Positions 17,681 through 26,419 of a DNA stretch of 64,000 nucleotides are shown here, piece by piece. The stretch spans positions 1-64,000 of the forward strand of contig NZ_AZFE01000002.1 of assembly GCF_001434315.1 (NCBI RefSeq). The letters run 5' to 3'. Source of the stretch: Paucilactobacillus oligofermentans DSM 15707 = LMG 22743. Lineage in GTDB: Bacteria > Bacillota > Bacilli > Lactobacillales > Lactobacillaceae. Made by a program: the position numbers and the translations under genes. Every line of letters begins with the position of its first letter. Position 1 is the first letter of the stretch. The notes beneath the pieces are model-generated. The model searched no databases, was not told the DNA's origin, and saw only the letters and a program-made list of their open reading frames with translations.

Positions 17681-18877
17681 CTATTTTAAAACAACTAAGC
17701 CATTGTCACCTTTGCTTGGATCTTCGGCAACGGCTGATAAGTTATTAGAAAGTTCAACTGTATCAGCAGCTCCATTACTAGTATCCAAGACCAACTTACC
17801 ATCAGCTATTTTCACGGATTTATTAAACACTGATAGATATTGAGTCCCTTTAGCATTGTTAATAGCAGCAAAGATCCCCGTCAAATCAGATGCGTCAATT
17901 GTATAGTAAACTTCTAAATAATATTTACCACCACTAACATAACTTAAATATGCATGATAGAAGGTCGCTTTGGTTAAATTACCCTCTTTAGTCGCTACTA
18001 GATCCGTGACTTGCTTAACTAAATCACTCGAATCAACATTACTAACATCAGTTAAACCATCAATTTTAACTTTAGTATTCTTAACATTAGTAAACTTATT
18101 TTTATCACTTTTGTCTTCTAGTCTGTTAATCCAATTTTTAACGTTCACAGTAACTTGATCGCCATTTTTATATTTAGTAGAGCTATTAATTTTTAATTCT
18201 GGTTTTACATTACCAAATTTATTTTTTAAATACGAATCTAGCTTTACACTAACATTTCCATAAACACCACCCGCACCATTTAATCCACTAACCTTAAAAG
18301 TAACATGTTTCAATAATTTTTGTGCATCATATTCAGTGGCTTTTTTTAACCCTTTGACCTTAATTGTCTTGGTACTATTTTTAATTGGATTATCTTTGTC
18401 GTCCGTAACATTAACACTGAATTCAACTTTATCACCATTGGATAACCCACTGACTGAACTATATTCCTTACCATTAACTAATTTTGTCAGTGTAATTTCT
18501 CGATCAAACGTTTCCAGTTGGGCCACTTGCTGTTTCTCTTTATCTGTCATGGACGTTCCACGTTGTTCAACATAATATGATAAATTTTCTTCTGATAGTA
18601 AGTTACCACTGCTATAAAGGATAATTCTATTTTTCAATGAATCACTCATTCCAACCTTTTTAACTAAGGCATCCGTCATCAACTTATCAGATTTAGTTGA
18701 TGACACAGTCATTGTTCCATTTCCATCATAGCCCTTAAACGTGGCTGTCACCGCATCTCCTTTTAAAACATCTGTCTTGCGATTACTAATAAAATACCAA
18801 CCACCAATGATTACGACTAATACTACCACCCCGATGATAATATTATTTTTCGTTAAATACTTCTTGTACTTTTCCAT
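17681..18877 (-). CDS. Membrane-anchored extracellular protein of unknown function
   Basis: About 398 residues: a short cytoplasmic start (MEKYKKYLTKNN), one membrane segment (about 13-30), then a long polar extracellular part rich in Lys, Ser, Thr and Val. Internal phrases such as GDAVTATFKGYDGNGTMTV and HVTFKVSGLNGAGGVYGNVSV look like copies of one beta-sandwich repeat, and GDKVEFSVNV / GDQVTVNVKNW like another. I do not recognise the family. Two starts are possible: TTG at 18883 or the chosen ATG at 18877. The promoter carries dyad site D, the same as srtB and its substrate, which suggests a shared envelope-related regulon. Confidence 0.75.
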   Translation of the reverse strand: MEKYKKYLTKNNIIIGVVVLVVIIGGWYFISNRKTDVLKGDAVTATFKGYDGNGTMTVSSTKSDKLMTDALVKKVGMSDSLKNRIILYSSGNLLSEENLSYYVEQRGTSMTDKEKQQVAQLETFDREITLTKLVNGKEYSSVSGLSNGDKVEFSVNVTDDKDNPIKNSTKTIKVKGLKKATEYDAQKLLKHVTFKVSGLNGAGGVYGNVSVKLDSYLKNKFGNVKPELKINSSTKYKNGDQVTVNVKNWINRLEDKSDKNKFTNVKNTKVKIDGLTDVSNVDSSDLVKQVTDLVATKEGNLTKATFYHAYLSYVSGGKYYLEVYYTIDASDLTGIFAAINNAKGTQYLSVFNKSVKIADGKLVLDTSNGAADTVELSNNLSAVAEDPSKGDNGLVVLK

Positions 18878-18911
18878 AACCAAACCTACTCTTCCATTTT
18901 AATGTAAAGTT

Positions 18912-18945
18912 AGTTTACAGAAATGGCAGGCCATAATATGACCAA
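18912..18945 (-). promoter_or_regulatory. Promoter with 19-bp dyad (site D)
   Basis: On the minus strand: TTGGTCA-TATTA-TGGCCTG (18945-18927), 9 bp, then TAAACT (18917-18912). Same arrangement as sites A to C, 14-16 kb away. Confidence 0.55.
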
Positions 18946-18974
18946 AATAAAAATGCCACACAATATGTGACATT
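18944..18974 (-). terminator. Terminator of the AI-2E-family gene
   Basis: AATGTCACA (18974-18966) pairs with TGTGGCATT (18960-18952), followed by TTTTATTTT. Its T run abuts dyad site D. Confidence 0.8.
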
Positions 18975-18996
18975 CTTTAAATAGCTATTAACATAT

Positions 18997-20037
18997 CTAC
19001 TCTAATTTTTTCACTTTCACCGGTTGTTTCTTATCACCAATCCGCTTCACATCAAGTAGATCTAAGAAGAAGACGAAAATTGGTACCCCAACAATTAGTC
19101 CCCAAACGCCAAAGAAATGTTCACCTAGCATTAATACAATGAAGGTATAAAAGACTGGCAATTCAGTCCGACTGGCCATGAATTGTGGATTTAGGAGGTA
19201 CGTTTCGATGGCATGCACAATGATAATCATAATAATGATATAGGCAACTTGCTTAAAACCCCCATCCGAGTACGCAATGATACTCAACGGAATGCTTGAA
19301 ACAATCACCCCAGCTACTGGAACTAGACTAAAAATGAATATCATTAATGACAGCGTTAAAATTTGTGGCATATCCATAAAGATCAAACAAATTGTGGTAA
19401 TAATCGTGTTCGCAATCGCAATTGAAAATTGAGCACCAATTACGACCCCAAAGGTATTCACAAATTTGCGACCAAAATATTCAATATCATTAAAGAACCA
19501 GGCAAAATCACCCGTTTTGAAATTTTGTGCAAAATGATTTAACTGTTTCAACTCCACTGCATAAAAGAAACTTAGTACAAATGAGAAAAAGAAGGTCACG
19601 CCCATTGAACCAATACTTGTAACGTAATTGAACGCTAAACTGACACCCTTTTTAACTTGCTCATTAATACTGGAAATGCTGACATACTTATTAACAAACT
19701 TATAAAAGTCGGTTGTATTTTGTTGATTATAAAATTGAACTAACGAATTCGTCATTTTAATAATTTGATTAACTAATTGAGGTAAGTAGTTAACAATCCC
19801 AACGTACATCCCCCAAACTATCACAATATATGTGATAATCACCAAAATACTATTTGGAATCTTGGTGTATCTATGGACAAACCGAACAAAGTGAACAATT
19901 AGATATGTAAAGACAAACGTGAGTAGTAACATACTCAACATTGATTTAATCAAAAATAAGACTGCAATCAATAACACTAACACCGAGAAGCGTCTCAACT
20001 TTTTATTACTTAAAAAACTATGCCATGCATCTACCAA
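18997..20037 (-). CDS. AI-2E/TqsA-family transporter
   Basis: A 346-residue polytopic membrane protein of the AI-2E transporter (TqsA/YdiK) family, with about eight hydrophobic segments, the central LSLMIFIFSLVPVAGVIVSSIPL and the late ETYLLNPQFMASRTELP. The substrate cannot be read from sequence; family members have been linked to AI-2 export and to ion transport. It starts with TTG at 20037, supported by GGAGG 7 nt upstream and the lack of a nearby ATG. It has its own terminator. Confidence 0.85.
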   Translation of the reverse strand: MVDAWHSFLSNKKLRRFSVLVLLIAVLFLIKSMLSMLLLTFVFTYLIVHFVRFVHRYTKIPNSILVIITYIVIVWGMYVGIVNYLPQLVNQIIKMTNSLVQFYNQQNTTDFYKFVNKYVSISSINEQVKKGVSLAFNYVTSIGSMGVTFFFSFVLSFFYAVELKQLNHFAQNFKTGDFAWFFNDIEYFGRKFVNTFGVVIGAQFSIAIANTIITTICLIFMDMPQILTLSLMIFIFSLVPVAGVIVSSIPLSIIAYSDGGFKQVAYIIIMIIIVHAIETYLLNPQFMASRTELPVFYTFIVLMLGEHFFGVWGLIVGVPIFVFFLDLLDVKRIGDKKQPVKVKKLE

Positions 20038-20247
20038 TAGAAATCCTCCCTGTCATTTACTAATCAATCATCATTATAACAGTCCGTTATGACATTCTAA
20101 ATTAATTTAATAATTTATTTACTATTATAGAAGCTTTAAATTCCACTTTTATAAATTAATTAAAATTTCACTAACTATTCGTTAGCAACTTCCATAATAT
20201 AAGCGTATAATTGCTTTCGTCTAAAAGAGAGAGACGTGGAGGATATT

Positions 20248-21435
20248 ATGTTAGAGAAAACATTCTATAAACAATTTTTAAGCAATTCTTTCAACATTCC
20301 AGTGACTGTTACCTACTGGGATGGAAAATCCGAAACTTATGGCGAAGGCGCACCACAAGTTAATATCATTTTCAAAGAAGCTGTTCCAATTAAAGAAATC
20401 ACTAATAATGCTTCAATCGCACTTGGCGAAGCATATATGGATGGACGCATTGAAATTAAGGGCGATATTCAAACATTAATTACCGCTGCTTATGAAAATG
20501 CGGATAGTTTCTTCCATAATAAGAAGTTCATCAAGTTTTTGCCTAAGCAAAAGCATTCTGAAAAAGCTAGTAAAGAAGATGTCCAAAGTCATTATGACGT
20601 TGGTAACGACTTCTATCGACTTTGGCTTGATGATACCATGACGTATTCATGTGCCTACTTCACAAATGGCAATACTTCTGATCTATATCAAGCACAACAA
20701 GATAAAGTTGATCACATCTTACAAAAATTAAATCCTAAAGCGGGCAATACCCTCCTTGATATCGGGTGTGGTTGGGGGACTTTAATGCTGACGGCTGCCG
20801 AAAAATATGGTTTGCGTGTCACTGGAGTAACCCTTAGCCAAGAACAATTTGACTACGTAACTGAACAAATTAAATCTAAAGGCCTCGAACATATCGCAGA
20901 AGTTAAGCTTCTCGATTATCGAGAACTTGGTGATCGGCAATGGGACTACATTACTTCCGTCGGCATGTTTGAACATGTTGGCCAAGAGAATCTTGGCGAA
21001 TACTTCAATGATGTTAATCGCTATTTGACTGATGATGGTGTGGCTTTAATTCACGGGATCACGCGTCAACAAGGCGGGGCTAACAATGGTTGGATTAATA
21101 AATATATCTTCCCCGGTGGTTATGTCCCTGGTTTAACCGAAAATATTCAACACATCGTTGATGCCGGCATGCAGGTTTCTGATATGGAACCGTTACGTCG
21201 TCATTATCAACGCACTCTTGAAATTTGGGATGAAAACTTCAATGAGAAACGCGAAGCCATCGAAAAGATGCAAGGTATTAATTTCACTCGTATGTGGGAC
21301 CTATACCTTAATGCTTGTGCCGCTTCCTTTGAATCTGGTAACATTGATGTTATTCAATTCTTGATTACTAAGGGGCCTTCTGGTCGTGTGCTTCCAGCAA
21401 CAAGAGATTATATGTACCAAACTAAAAGTAAGTAA
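20248..21435 (+). CDS. cfa: Cyclopropane-fatty-acyl-phospholipid synthase
   Basis: Uses S-adenosylmethionine to methylenate unsaturated acyl chains of membrane phospholipids, a stress-linked modification. The protein has 395 residues. [16 protein letters not shown] at 113-128, the SAM site [11 protein letters not shown] at 169-179, MFEHVG and YIFPGG are present. An upstream in-frame GTG at 20236 overlaps the GGAGG box itself, so the ATG at 20248 is the start. A TATAAT -10 box is at 20206-20211; its -35 is poor, so activation may be needed. Terminator at 21456-21494. Confidence 0.96.
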   Translation: MLEKTFYKQFLSNSFNIPVTVTYWDGKSETYGEGAPQVNIIFKEAVPIKEITNNASIALGEAYMDGRIEIKGDIQTLITAAYENADSFFHNKKFIKFLPKQKHSEKASKEDVQSHYDVGNDFYRLWLDDTMTYSCAYFTNGNTSDLYQAQQDKVDHILQKLNPKAGNTLLDIGCGWGTLMLTAAEKYGLRVTGVTLSQEQFDYVTEQIKSKGLEHIAEVKLLDYRELGDRQWDYITSVGMFEHVGQENLGEYFNDVNRYLTDDGVALIHGITRQQGGANNGWINKYIFPGGYVPGLTENIQHIVDAGMQVSDMEPLRRHYQRTLEIWDENFNEKREAIEKMQGINFTRMWDLYLNACAASFESGNIDVIQFLITKGPSGRVLPATRDYMYQTKSK

Positions 21436-21455
21436 TTTTACTTCTGTTATATAAG

Positions 21456-21494
21456 CGTCAGTTAACTCTTAATTGAGATTAACTGGCTTTTTTT
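21456..21494 (+). terminator. Terminator after cfa
   Basis: GTCAGTTAA and TTAACTGGC pair around a loop containing CTC/GAG, followed by seven T. Confidence 0.8.
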
Positions 21495-21601
21495 AGTTCA
21501 TTAACTGACCAAAAACATCATTTATTTTTCATAAAATGACTAATCAAAAGCTGTGATAATATACACAATTTTTATTTTTGTACTAACATGTCCAATTTAA
21601 T

Positions 21602-21682
21602 TGGCAGCGGTTTCATCTTTTTTATTTAGTTGGTTGAAGGAACAAACTAAATGAGTTATACTGATTTCTGAAAGCGGTTACG
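21602..21682 (+). promoter_or_regulatory. Two cre-like sites upstream of the sugar porter
   Basis: TGAAAGCGGTTACG (21669-21682) matches the cre consensus at 13 of 14 positions, and TGGCAGCGGTTTCA (21602-21615) at 12 of 14. They lie 60-140 bp before the start codon, implying carbon catabolite control. The remaining leader (21495-21740) shows no other clear element. Confidence 0.65.
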
Positions 21683-21740
21683 CAATGTGAACCGCATCTC
21701 AAGCTTTTATTTTGGATCGTAATATGGAAGGGGAATACTT

Positions 21741-23198
21741 ATGACAAATTCTAAGAAACATATGTCAACTAAGTTTATATATTTCTTTGGTGCTCTGGGT
21801 GGGCTACTGTTTGGTTATGATACAGGGGTTATCTCAGGTGCTATGCTATTTATCAACAAGGAGCTAGATATCGCAGCTGGTTCCTTTGCAAATGGTTTTA
21901 TTACTGCTTCAGTTCTGTTAGGTGCTATTTTAGGTGCTGCAATTATCGGACCACTTTCAGATAAGCTCGGACGTAAAAAGTTACTATTGACTGCTGCTAT
22001 TATTTTCTTCGTTGGTGCAATGGGTTCAGGTTTTGCACCTGATTATTACGTCTTAGTTGGTTCACGGATTTTGCTTGGGGTTGCCGTTGGGGCTGCTTCA
22101 GCCTTAATTCCAACTTACTTAGCCGAACTTTCACCCGCTGACAAGCGTGGTGGGGTTGGTACTTTATTCCAATTAATGATTATGACCGGTATCTTCTTAG
22201 CTTACGTTTCTAACGAATGGCTATCACCACAAGGTATGTTCGGTCTATCATCAGCTGTTGGTTGGAGATGGATGTTAGGTTTAGCTGCTGTTCCTGCTGC
22301 TATCTTATTCTTTGGTGGTTTAGCTTTACCCGAATCACCACGTTTCTTAGTTAAAAACGGAAAGATGGAAGAAGCTCATCGAGTTTTACTTCAAATCAAC
22401 CCTGATGAAAAAATGGTTGAAGAAGAAATGCACGATATTAAGTTACAAGCTTCAATTCCTTCTGGTGGTTTCAAAGAATTATTCGGTCATATGTCACGTC
22501 CTGTTTTAATTATGGCGCTTGGATTAGCAATTTTCCAACAAGTCATGGGATGTAATACCGTGCTATATTATGCTCCTACCATCTTTATCTCTGCTGGTTT
22601 TAGCGAACATTTCGCACTTCAATCACATATCATCATCGGTATCTTCAACGTGATTGTTACTGCAGTTGCCGTAATGATTATGGATAAGATTGACCGTAAA
22701 AAGATGTTAACCTTTGGTGCTATTGGAATGGGTGTTTCATTGTTTGTTATGTCAGCAGCAATGTTACTTCTTAAAGCCGGTGACGGTAACCTTGGTTCAT
22801 GGGTCTGTGTTATTGCACTTACCCTTTACATTGCCTTCTTCTCAGCTACATGGGGCCCTGTAATGTGGGTTATGATTGGTGAAGCCTTCCCACTTAACAT
22901 TCGTGGACTTGGTAATTCATTTGGGGCCGTGATTAACTGGACAGCTAACTTCGCTGTTTCACAATCATTCCCAATGCTTCTAATCGCCTTTACACCTTCA
23001 CACGCAGCTAATGCTGAAGGACAAGGAATTGCTAAATTATTCTTAATCTATGGAACACTATGTTTCGTTGCTATCTGGTTCATTGCCAAATACACAATTG
23101 AAACTCGTAACCGTAGTCTTGAATCAATTGAAGCTGATCTTCGTTCTCAAGCACATGCTAAGGGATACACTGAAGACGGCGAACCACATACAAACTAA
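21741..23198 (+). CDS. Sugar porter, major facilitator superfamily
   Basis: Proton-coupled monosaccharide uptake through the membrane. The 485-residue, 12-segment protein belongs to the XylE/GalP/AraE family. Signatures: GGLLFGYDTGVISGA near 19-33, DKLGRKK near 75, PESPRFLVKNGK in the central loop and WGPVMWVMIGEAFPLNIR. The usual QQxxGIN segment reads FQQVMGCN. The sugar cannot be predicted reliably. GGGGAA stands before the ATG. No metabolic gene accompanies it, and the cre sites suggest a non-preferred sugar. Confidence 0.9.
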   Translation: MTNSKKHMSTKFIYFFGALGGLLFGYDTGVISGAMLFINKELDIAAGSFANGFITASVLLGAILGAAIIGPLSDKLGRKKLLLTAAIIFFVGAMGSGFAPDYYVLVGSRILLGVAVGAASALIPTYLAELSPADKRGGVGTLFQLMIMTGIFLAYVSNEWLSPQGMFGLSSAVGWRWMLGLAAVPAAILFFGGLALPESPRFLVKNGKMEEAHRVLLQINPDEKMVEEEMHDIKLQASIPSGGFKELFGHMSRPVLIMALGLAIFQQVMGCNTVLYYAPTIFISAGFSEHFALQSHIIIGIFNVIVTAVAVMIMDKIDRKKMLTFGAIGMGVSLFVMSAAMLLLKAGDGNLGSWVCVIALTLYIAFFSATWGPVMWVMIGEAFPLNIRGLGNSFGAVINWTANFAVSQSFPMLLIAFTPSHAANAEGQGIAKLFLIYGTLCFVAIWFIAKYTIETRNRSLESIEADLRSQAHAKGYTEDGEPHTN

Positions 23199-23211
23199 TA
23201 TTAATTCAAAC

Positions 23212-23244
23212 AAACACACAATCCGTCATGGATTGTGTGTTTTT
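23212..23244 (+). terminator. Terminator after the sugar porter
   Basis: ACACACAATCC pairs with GGATTGTGTGT around GTCAT, followed by T residues. Confidence 0.88.
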
Positions 23245-23365
23245 GATATTGATGATTATCATTATTTAAAACAAAAGTCGTAAACCTGTGTAATTAAGCA
23301 CAGCTTTACGACTTTGTTAGTTCAGCACCTACTCCTAGGGCCCTCTGAACTTGATCTATATTTAA

Positions 23366-23453
23366 CGGAGAAGGAGAGATTCGAACTCTCGCACGGTTTG
23401 ACCCATCTACACCCTTAGCAGGGGCGCCTCTTCAGCCACTTGAGTACTTCCCC
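23366..23453 (-). tRNA. tRNA-Ser (GCT)
   Basis: The minus strand folds as an 88-nt class II tRNA: acceptor GGGGAAG/CTTCTCC with discriminator G, anticodon loop CTGCTAA (GCT), a long variable arm, and T arm GAGAGTTCGAATCTCTC. No CCA is encoded. It reads serine AGC/AGU codons. Confidence 0.95.
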
Positions 23454-23495
23454 AAAACTCATTGTAATACTCTAACATCGAGATCATATTAGCGA

Positions 23496-23566
23496 AGCGG
23501 GTGACGAGAATCGAACTCGCGATAATAGCTTGGAAGGCTATAGTTTTACCACTGAACTACACCCGC
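23496..23566 (-). tRNA. tRNA-Gly (TCC)
   Basis: A 71-nt tRNA on the minus strand: acceptor GCGGGTG/CACCCGC, anticodon loop CTTCCAA (TCC), T arm GCGAGTTCGATTCTCGT. No CCA is encoded. It is probably co-transcribed with the tRNA-Ser 42 nt downstream. Confidence 0.95.
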
Positions 23567-23632
23567 AAATTTAAAACGTTTGCATGTCTTAAATCATATA
23601 ATACTTTTCCGGAATCGTCAAAGCAATTTACT

Positions 23633-23659
23633 AAAAAAGGTTTCCAACATCGGAAACCT
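23633..23659 (-). terminator. Terminator overlapping the azlD stop codon
   Basis: AGGTTTCC (23659-23652) and GGAAACCT (23645-23638) on the minus strand, then T residues. The first arm includes part of the azlD stop codon. Confidence 0.85.
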
Positions 23660-24041
23660 ACATCATAAACGTTATAATTGCGACGGCTGCTAACCCCGCC
23701 AATACTGATAAGGCCATTGATCGTGTCATATAAGTAACAATAATCACAATCACAGCAGCAATAATTTGGTTCACATGCCCAAACAAGTGGAATGAATACG
23801 TCGCAGTATCAATAAAGATCCCCTTAACGACTAGTGCCGTGAACAAACTAACTGGCACATACTTCATCCATTCATTAAACCATTCTGGAATTTCACGTTT
23901 GGTAAAAAATCGCATCGGGAAGTAGCGTGGAATAAATGCGGCCACGGCTGCTAAAGCGATTAATAACAAGTGATCCCAGCTATCCATTGTGCTCGTCACC
24001 GACTGGGCAATAACCGGAGCACTAAGTAATAAATTATCCAT
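23658..24041 (-). CDS. azlD: AzlD-family branched-chain amino acid export subunit
   Basis: A small membrane protein (127 residues, four hydrophobic segments) of the AzlD family, with the family phrase AAVAAFIPRYFPMRFF near 34-49. AzlD works with AzlC to export branched-chain amino acids or analogues. GGAGG precedes the ATG, and the gene follows azlC by 11 bp. Confidence 0.9.
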   Translation of the reverse strand: MDNLLLSAPVIAQSVTSTMDSWDHLLLIALAAVAAFIPRYFPMRFFTKREIPEWFNEWMKYVPVSLFTALVVKGIFIDTATYSFHLFGHVNQIIAAVIVIIVTYMTRSMALSVLAGLAAVAIITFMM

Positions 24042-24052
24042 AAGTGCCTCCG

Positions 24053-24865
24053 CTAACTTTCATTCTTTTCTTCAATGGTTTTACGAGTCATTGCCGGACC
24101 ACGAACCTTACCAAACATCCACTTTTCAGCTTTCGTATTAGTATGCCGGAGTCGTGACTCAATAAAGAAGCCAACAAATGATGCTAACAAGGTTGAAATG
24201 ATAATCCCAATTGTACTCTTAGTAGCAACCAAACAAACAGCAGCTAAGACCGCTGAAAGTAGTCCAATAATTAATGTTAAGCGATTTCTAACTTGCATCA
24301 CAATCATGTATAAGAATAGTGCAGTTAAGGCAAAATCAACAATTTCTAGATTAATCGAGATGGCACTACCAACTAAACTACCAACTAAATTAGCCAATGC
24401 CCACGAAATTAGCGAATAATGTTCAACCATCAAAGCTTGTCGAGGCGTCCAGTTTTTATCAGTAGCAAATTTTAAATAATTAATTGCATAATTTTCATCA
24501 TTTAATGACACGGAAAATAGCCAAATAAAGCGCTGTGGCTGATTTCTCATGTATTTAGATAGACTTGATCCGAGGAGTGCATAACGTAATTCTAGAAAGA
24601 ATAACGTCACCACAATTGATAATAGTGGTGCATTAATCGTTAACAGTGATGCAATTAAAAACTGTGCACCACCTGAAAAAACGACGACGGATACTAAAAA
24701 AGTCATAAAGAAATTAAAGCCAGCCGCATGAAGTAAAATTCCACACGCTAGCCCTATTGGAAGATAACTAAGACACAATGGCATTGAGACTCTCAACACC
24801 GCCAACCAATTCGGTTCTTCTCTTTTCAAGAATGTTCCCCCACTGAGGTCTGTTTTAAGCGACAT
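24053..24865 (-). CDS. azlC: AzlC-family branched-chain amino acid exporter
   Basis: The large subunit of an AzlCD-type exporter: 270 residues, about seven membrane segments. Hallmarks are MPLCLSYLPIGLACGILL near 29-46, VFSGGAQFLIASL near 62-74 and ELRYALLGSSL near 92-102. The ribosome binding site is weak. It is the first gene of a two-gene operon; no regulator is adjacent. Confidence 0.9.
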   Translation of the reverse strand: MSLKTDLSGGTFLKREEPNWLAVLRVSMPLCLSYLPIGLACGILLHAAGFNFFMTFLVSVVVFSGGAQFLIASLLTINAPLLSIVVTLFFLELRYALLGSSLSKYMRNQPQRFIWLFSVSLNDENYAINYLKFATDKNWTPRQALMVEHYSLISWALANLVGSLVGSAISINLEIVDFALTALFLYMIVMQVRNRLTLIIGLLSAVLAAVCLVATKSTIGIIISTLLASFVGFFIESRLRHTNTKAEKWMFGKVRGPAMTRKTIEEKNES

Positions 24866-25031
24866 TAATCAAATTCTTTGGAACACAATCAACATTCATT
24901 TTATCACGTTTTTTTTAATGTGAATAGCCACGATTATTTTTCGCTTCAATGTGTATATTTGAGCAAAGCCAATATACGAACGCTGATAAAAATCAATTCT
25001 ATATATTTCTATAAATATAGCCAATGACGAA

Positions 25032-25049
25032 TATATACCTAGGTATATA
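25032..25049. promoter_or_regulatory. 18-bp perfect palindrome upstream of azlC
   Basis: TATATACCTAGGTATATA is a perfect palindrome in the 255-bp gap between dacA (whose stop is at its left end) and azlC. It could be an azlC operator or a hairpin at the end of dacA; no T run follows. Confidence 0.35.
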
Positions 25050-25120
25050 GCTAAATAATTCGGCATTTACTAAATGAACTTTTATTCAATTTAACCGTAT
25101 ATTTTAAATCTCTGACAAAT

Positions 25121-26353
25121 TTAACTACCAAACACGGATCGCCAAGTTCTTACAATCAGATTAGCTTTTTCATCGACGGTTTTAGCCTTTAAATCGATTT
25201 TAATATTATCGCTGTCTAAGAAACTTAATTGTTTCCCACTTAACGTCAGAGAGCCAATCGTTTGATTCTTTTTGATCGGTGCTTCAAGCTTTCCATTTTT
25301 ATAATGTAGCTGATGCGTTAACGATTTAAGACCGGTTCCCTTTGGTAACCACAAAGTCGTTTTACCAACAAATTTGGTACTTAATTTAACTGATTTACCA
25401 TTCGGAACCGTTACCGTCGTTGCCTTATCAAATGATGTCGTTCCATCAATTGTAACGGGATCATACTTACCGATAATATCGTTGATCATATTAGCCGTCT
25501 GCGTGAACCGACTAATTCCGTTAGCATGCAAAATCACCGTAATAATTCGGTGGCCTTGATACGTTCCGGTTCCGGCAAATGATTCCCCGGCGGCATCAGA
25601 AGTACCGGTTTTCAAGCCATCTGTCGTGTAATCTGCCACAGCTGACGCATTACCTGGTAACATTTCGTTAAGATTAGTCATTTCAGTTGTATCAAACGTT
25701 GCCGTTTTAGTAGCTGTGATTTTTAAAATTTCAGGATATTTTTCAACAATTGCTTGGGAGATTTTAGCGACATCCTTCGCCGACATTGCATTTTCAACAT
25801 CGTCAGCCTGTTCGGCAACTTTTAAGCTTCCCAGATCTTTATTTTGAAGACCTACGGCATTATAAATTTGAGCATCATTAATTCCTAATGCCTTAGCCTT
25901 AGTTTGCATTTTTTCGTTAAATGAACTGATCGTATCGTTCATCGTACTTAACGCTAAAGTTGCACCGTCTGCGGACTTAATCAAAGCCGCGTCCACTAAT
26001 TGCTTAACCGTGTATTGTTGACCCGCATTTAACGCAATGTTAGATAACGTTGTGTCCGTCGAAACTGCCGCAATCTCTTCACTGATTGTCACTTTGGTAT
26101 CCCAGGAAATTTGCCCGGCTTTAATTTCATCCAGAATCACTAATACCGCCAGCAGTTTTGAAATCGAAGCCACTGGTAAGACTTGATCGGCATTATTTTG
26201 ATACAATATTTGACCCGTATCGGCATCTATTGCCAGCGCTGCACTAGCATTCACCCCAGTAATTGTATCGGCAGCCTGTGCATTAATTGCACCAATTCCC
26301 GAGCCCAATACTAATAATGCGCTTAGTACGCTAATTAACCATTTTTTTATCAA
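25121..26353 (-). CDS. dacA: D-alanyl-D-alanine carboxypeptidase (PBP5 type)
   Basis: Trims the terminal D-Ala of peptidoglycan pentapeptides outside the membrane. The 410-residue protein has a signal peptide (about 1-28), a peptidase S11 domain, a PBP5-C beta domain (about 300-390) and a C-terminal amphipathic anchor (ANLIVRTWRSVFGS). Motifs: SISK at 63-66 (nucleophile S63) and KTG at 248-250. The second motif reads SAD (127-129) where SxN is usual. It starts with TTG, with GGAG 7 nt upstream. It follows the histidine kinase gene by 66 bp, so it is probably a target of the same two-component system. Confidence 0.92.
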   Translation of the reverse strand: MIKKWLISVLSALLVLGSGIGAINAQAADTITGVNASAALAIDADTGQILYQNNADQVLPVASISKLLAVLVILDEIKAGQISWDTKVTISEEIAAVSTDTTLSNIALNAGQQYTVKQLVDAALIKSADGATLALSTMNDTISSFNEKMQTKAKALGINDAQIYNAVGLQNKDLGSLKVAEQADDVENAMSAKDVAKISQAIVEKYPEILKITATKTATFDTTEMTNLNEMLPGNASAVADYTTDGLKTGTSDAAGESFAGTGTYQGHRIITVILHANGISRFTQTANMINDIIGKYDPVTIDGTTSFDKATTVTVPNGKSVKLSTKFVGKTTLWLPKGTGLKSLTHQLHYKNGKLEAPIKKNQTIGSLTLSGKQLSFLDSDNIKIDLKAKTVDEKANLIVRTWRSVFGS

Positions 26354-26419
26354 CTTTCGTCTCCTAATTATAAGAGCTGCAGCAAAGATACTCTTGCTAC
26401 AGCCCCCAAATTGTCTTAT

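Noticed and set aside
23566-23585. cre site upstream of tRNA-Gly (ATGCAAACGTTTTAA)
   Set aside because: Two consensus mismatches and an unlikely target.
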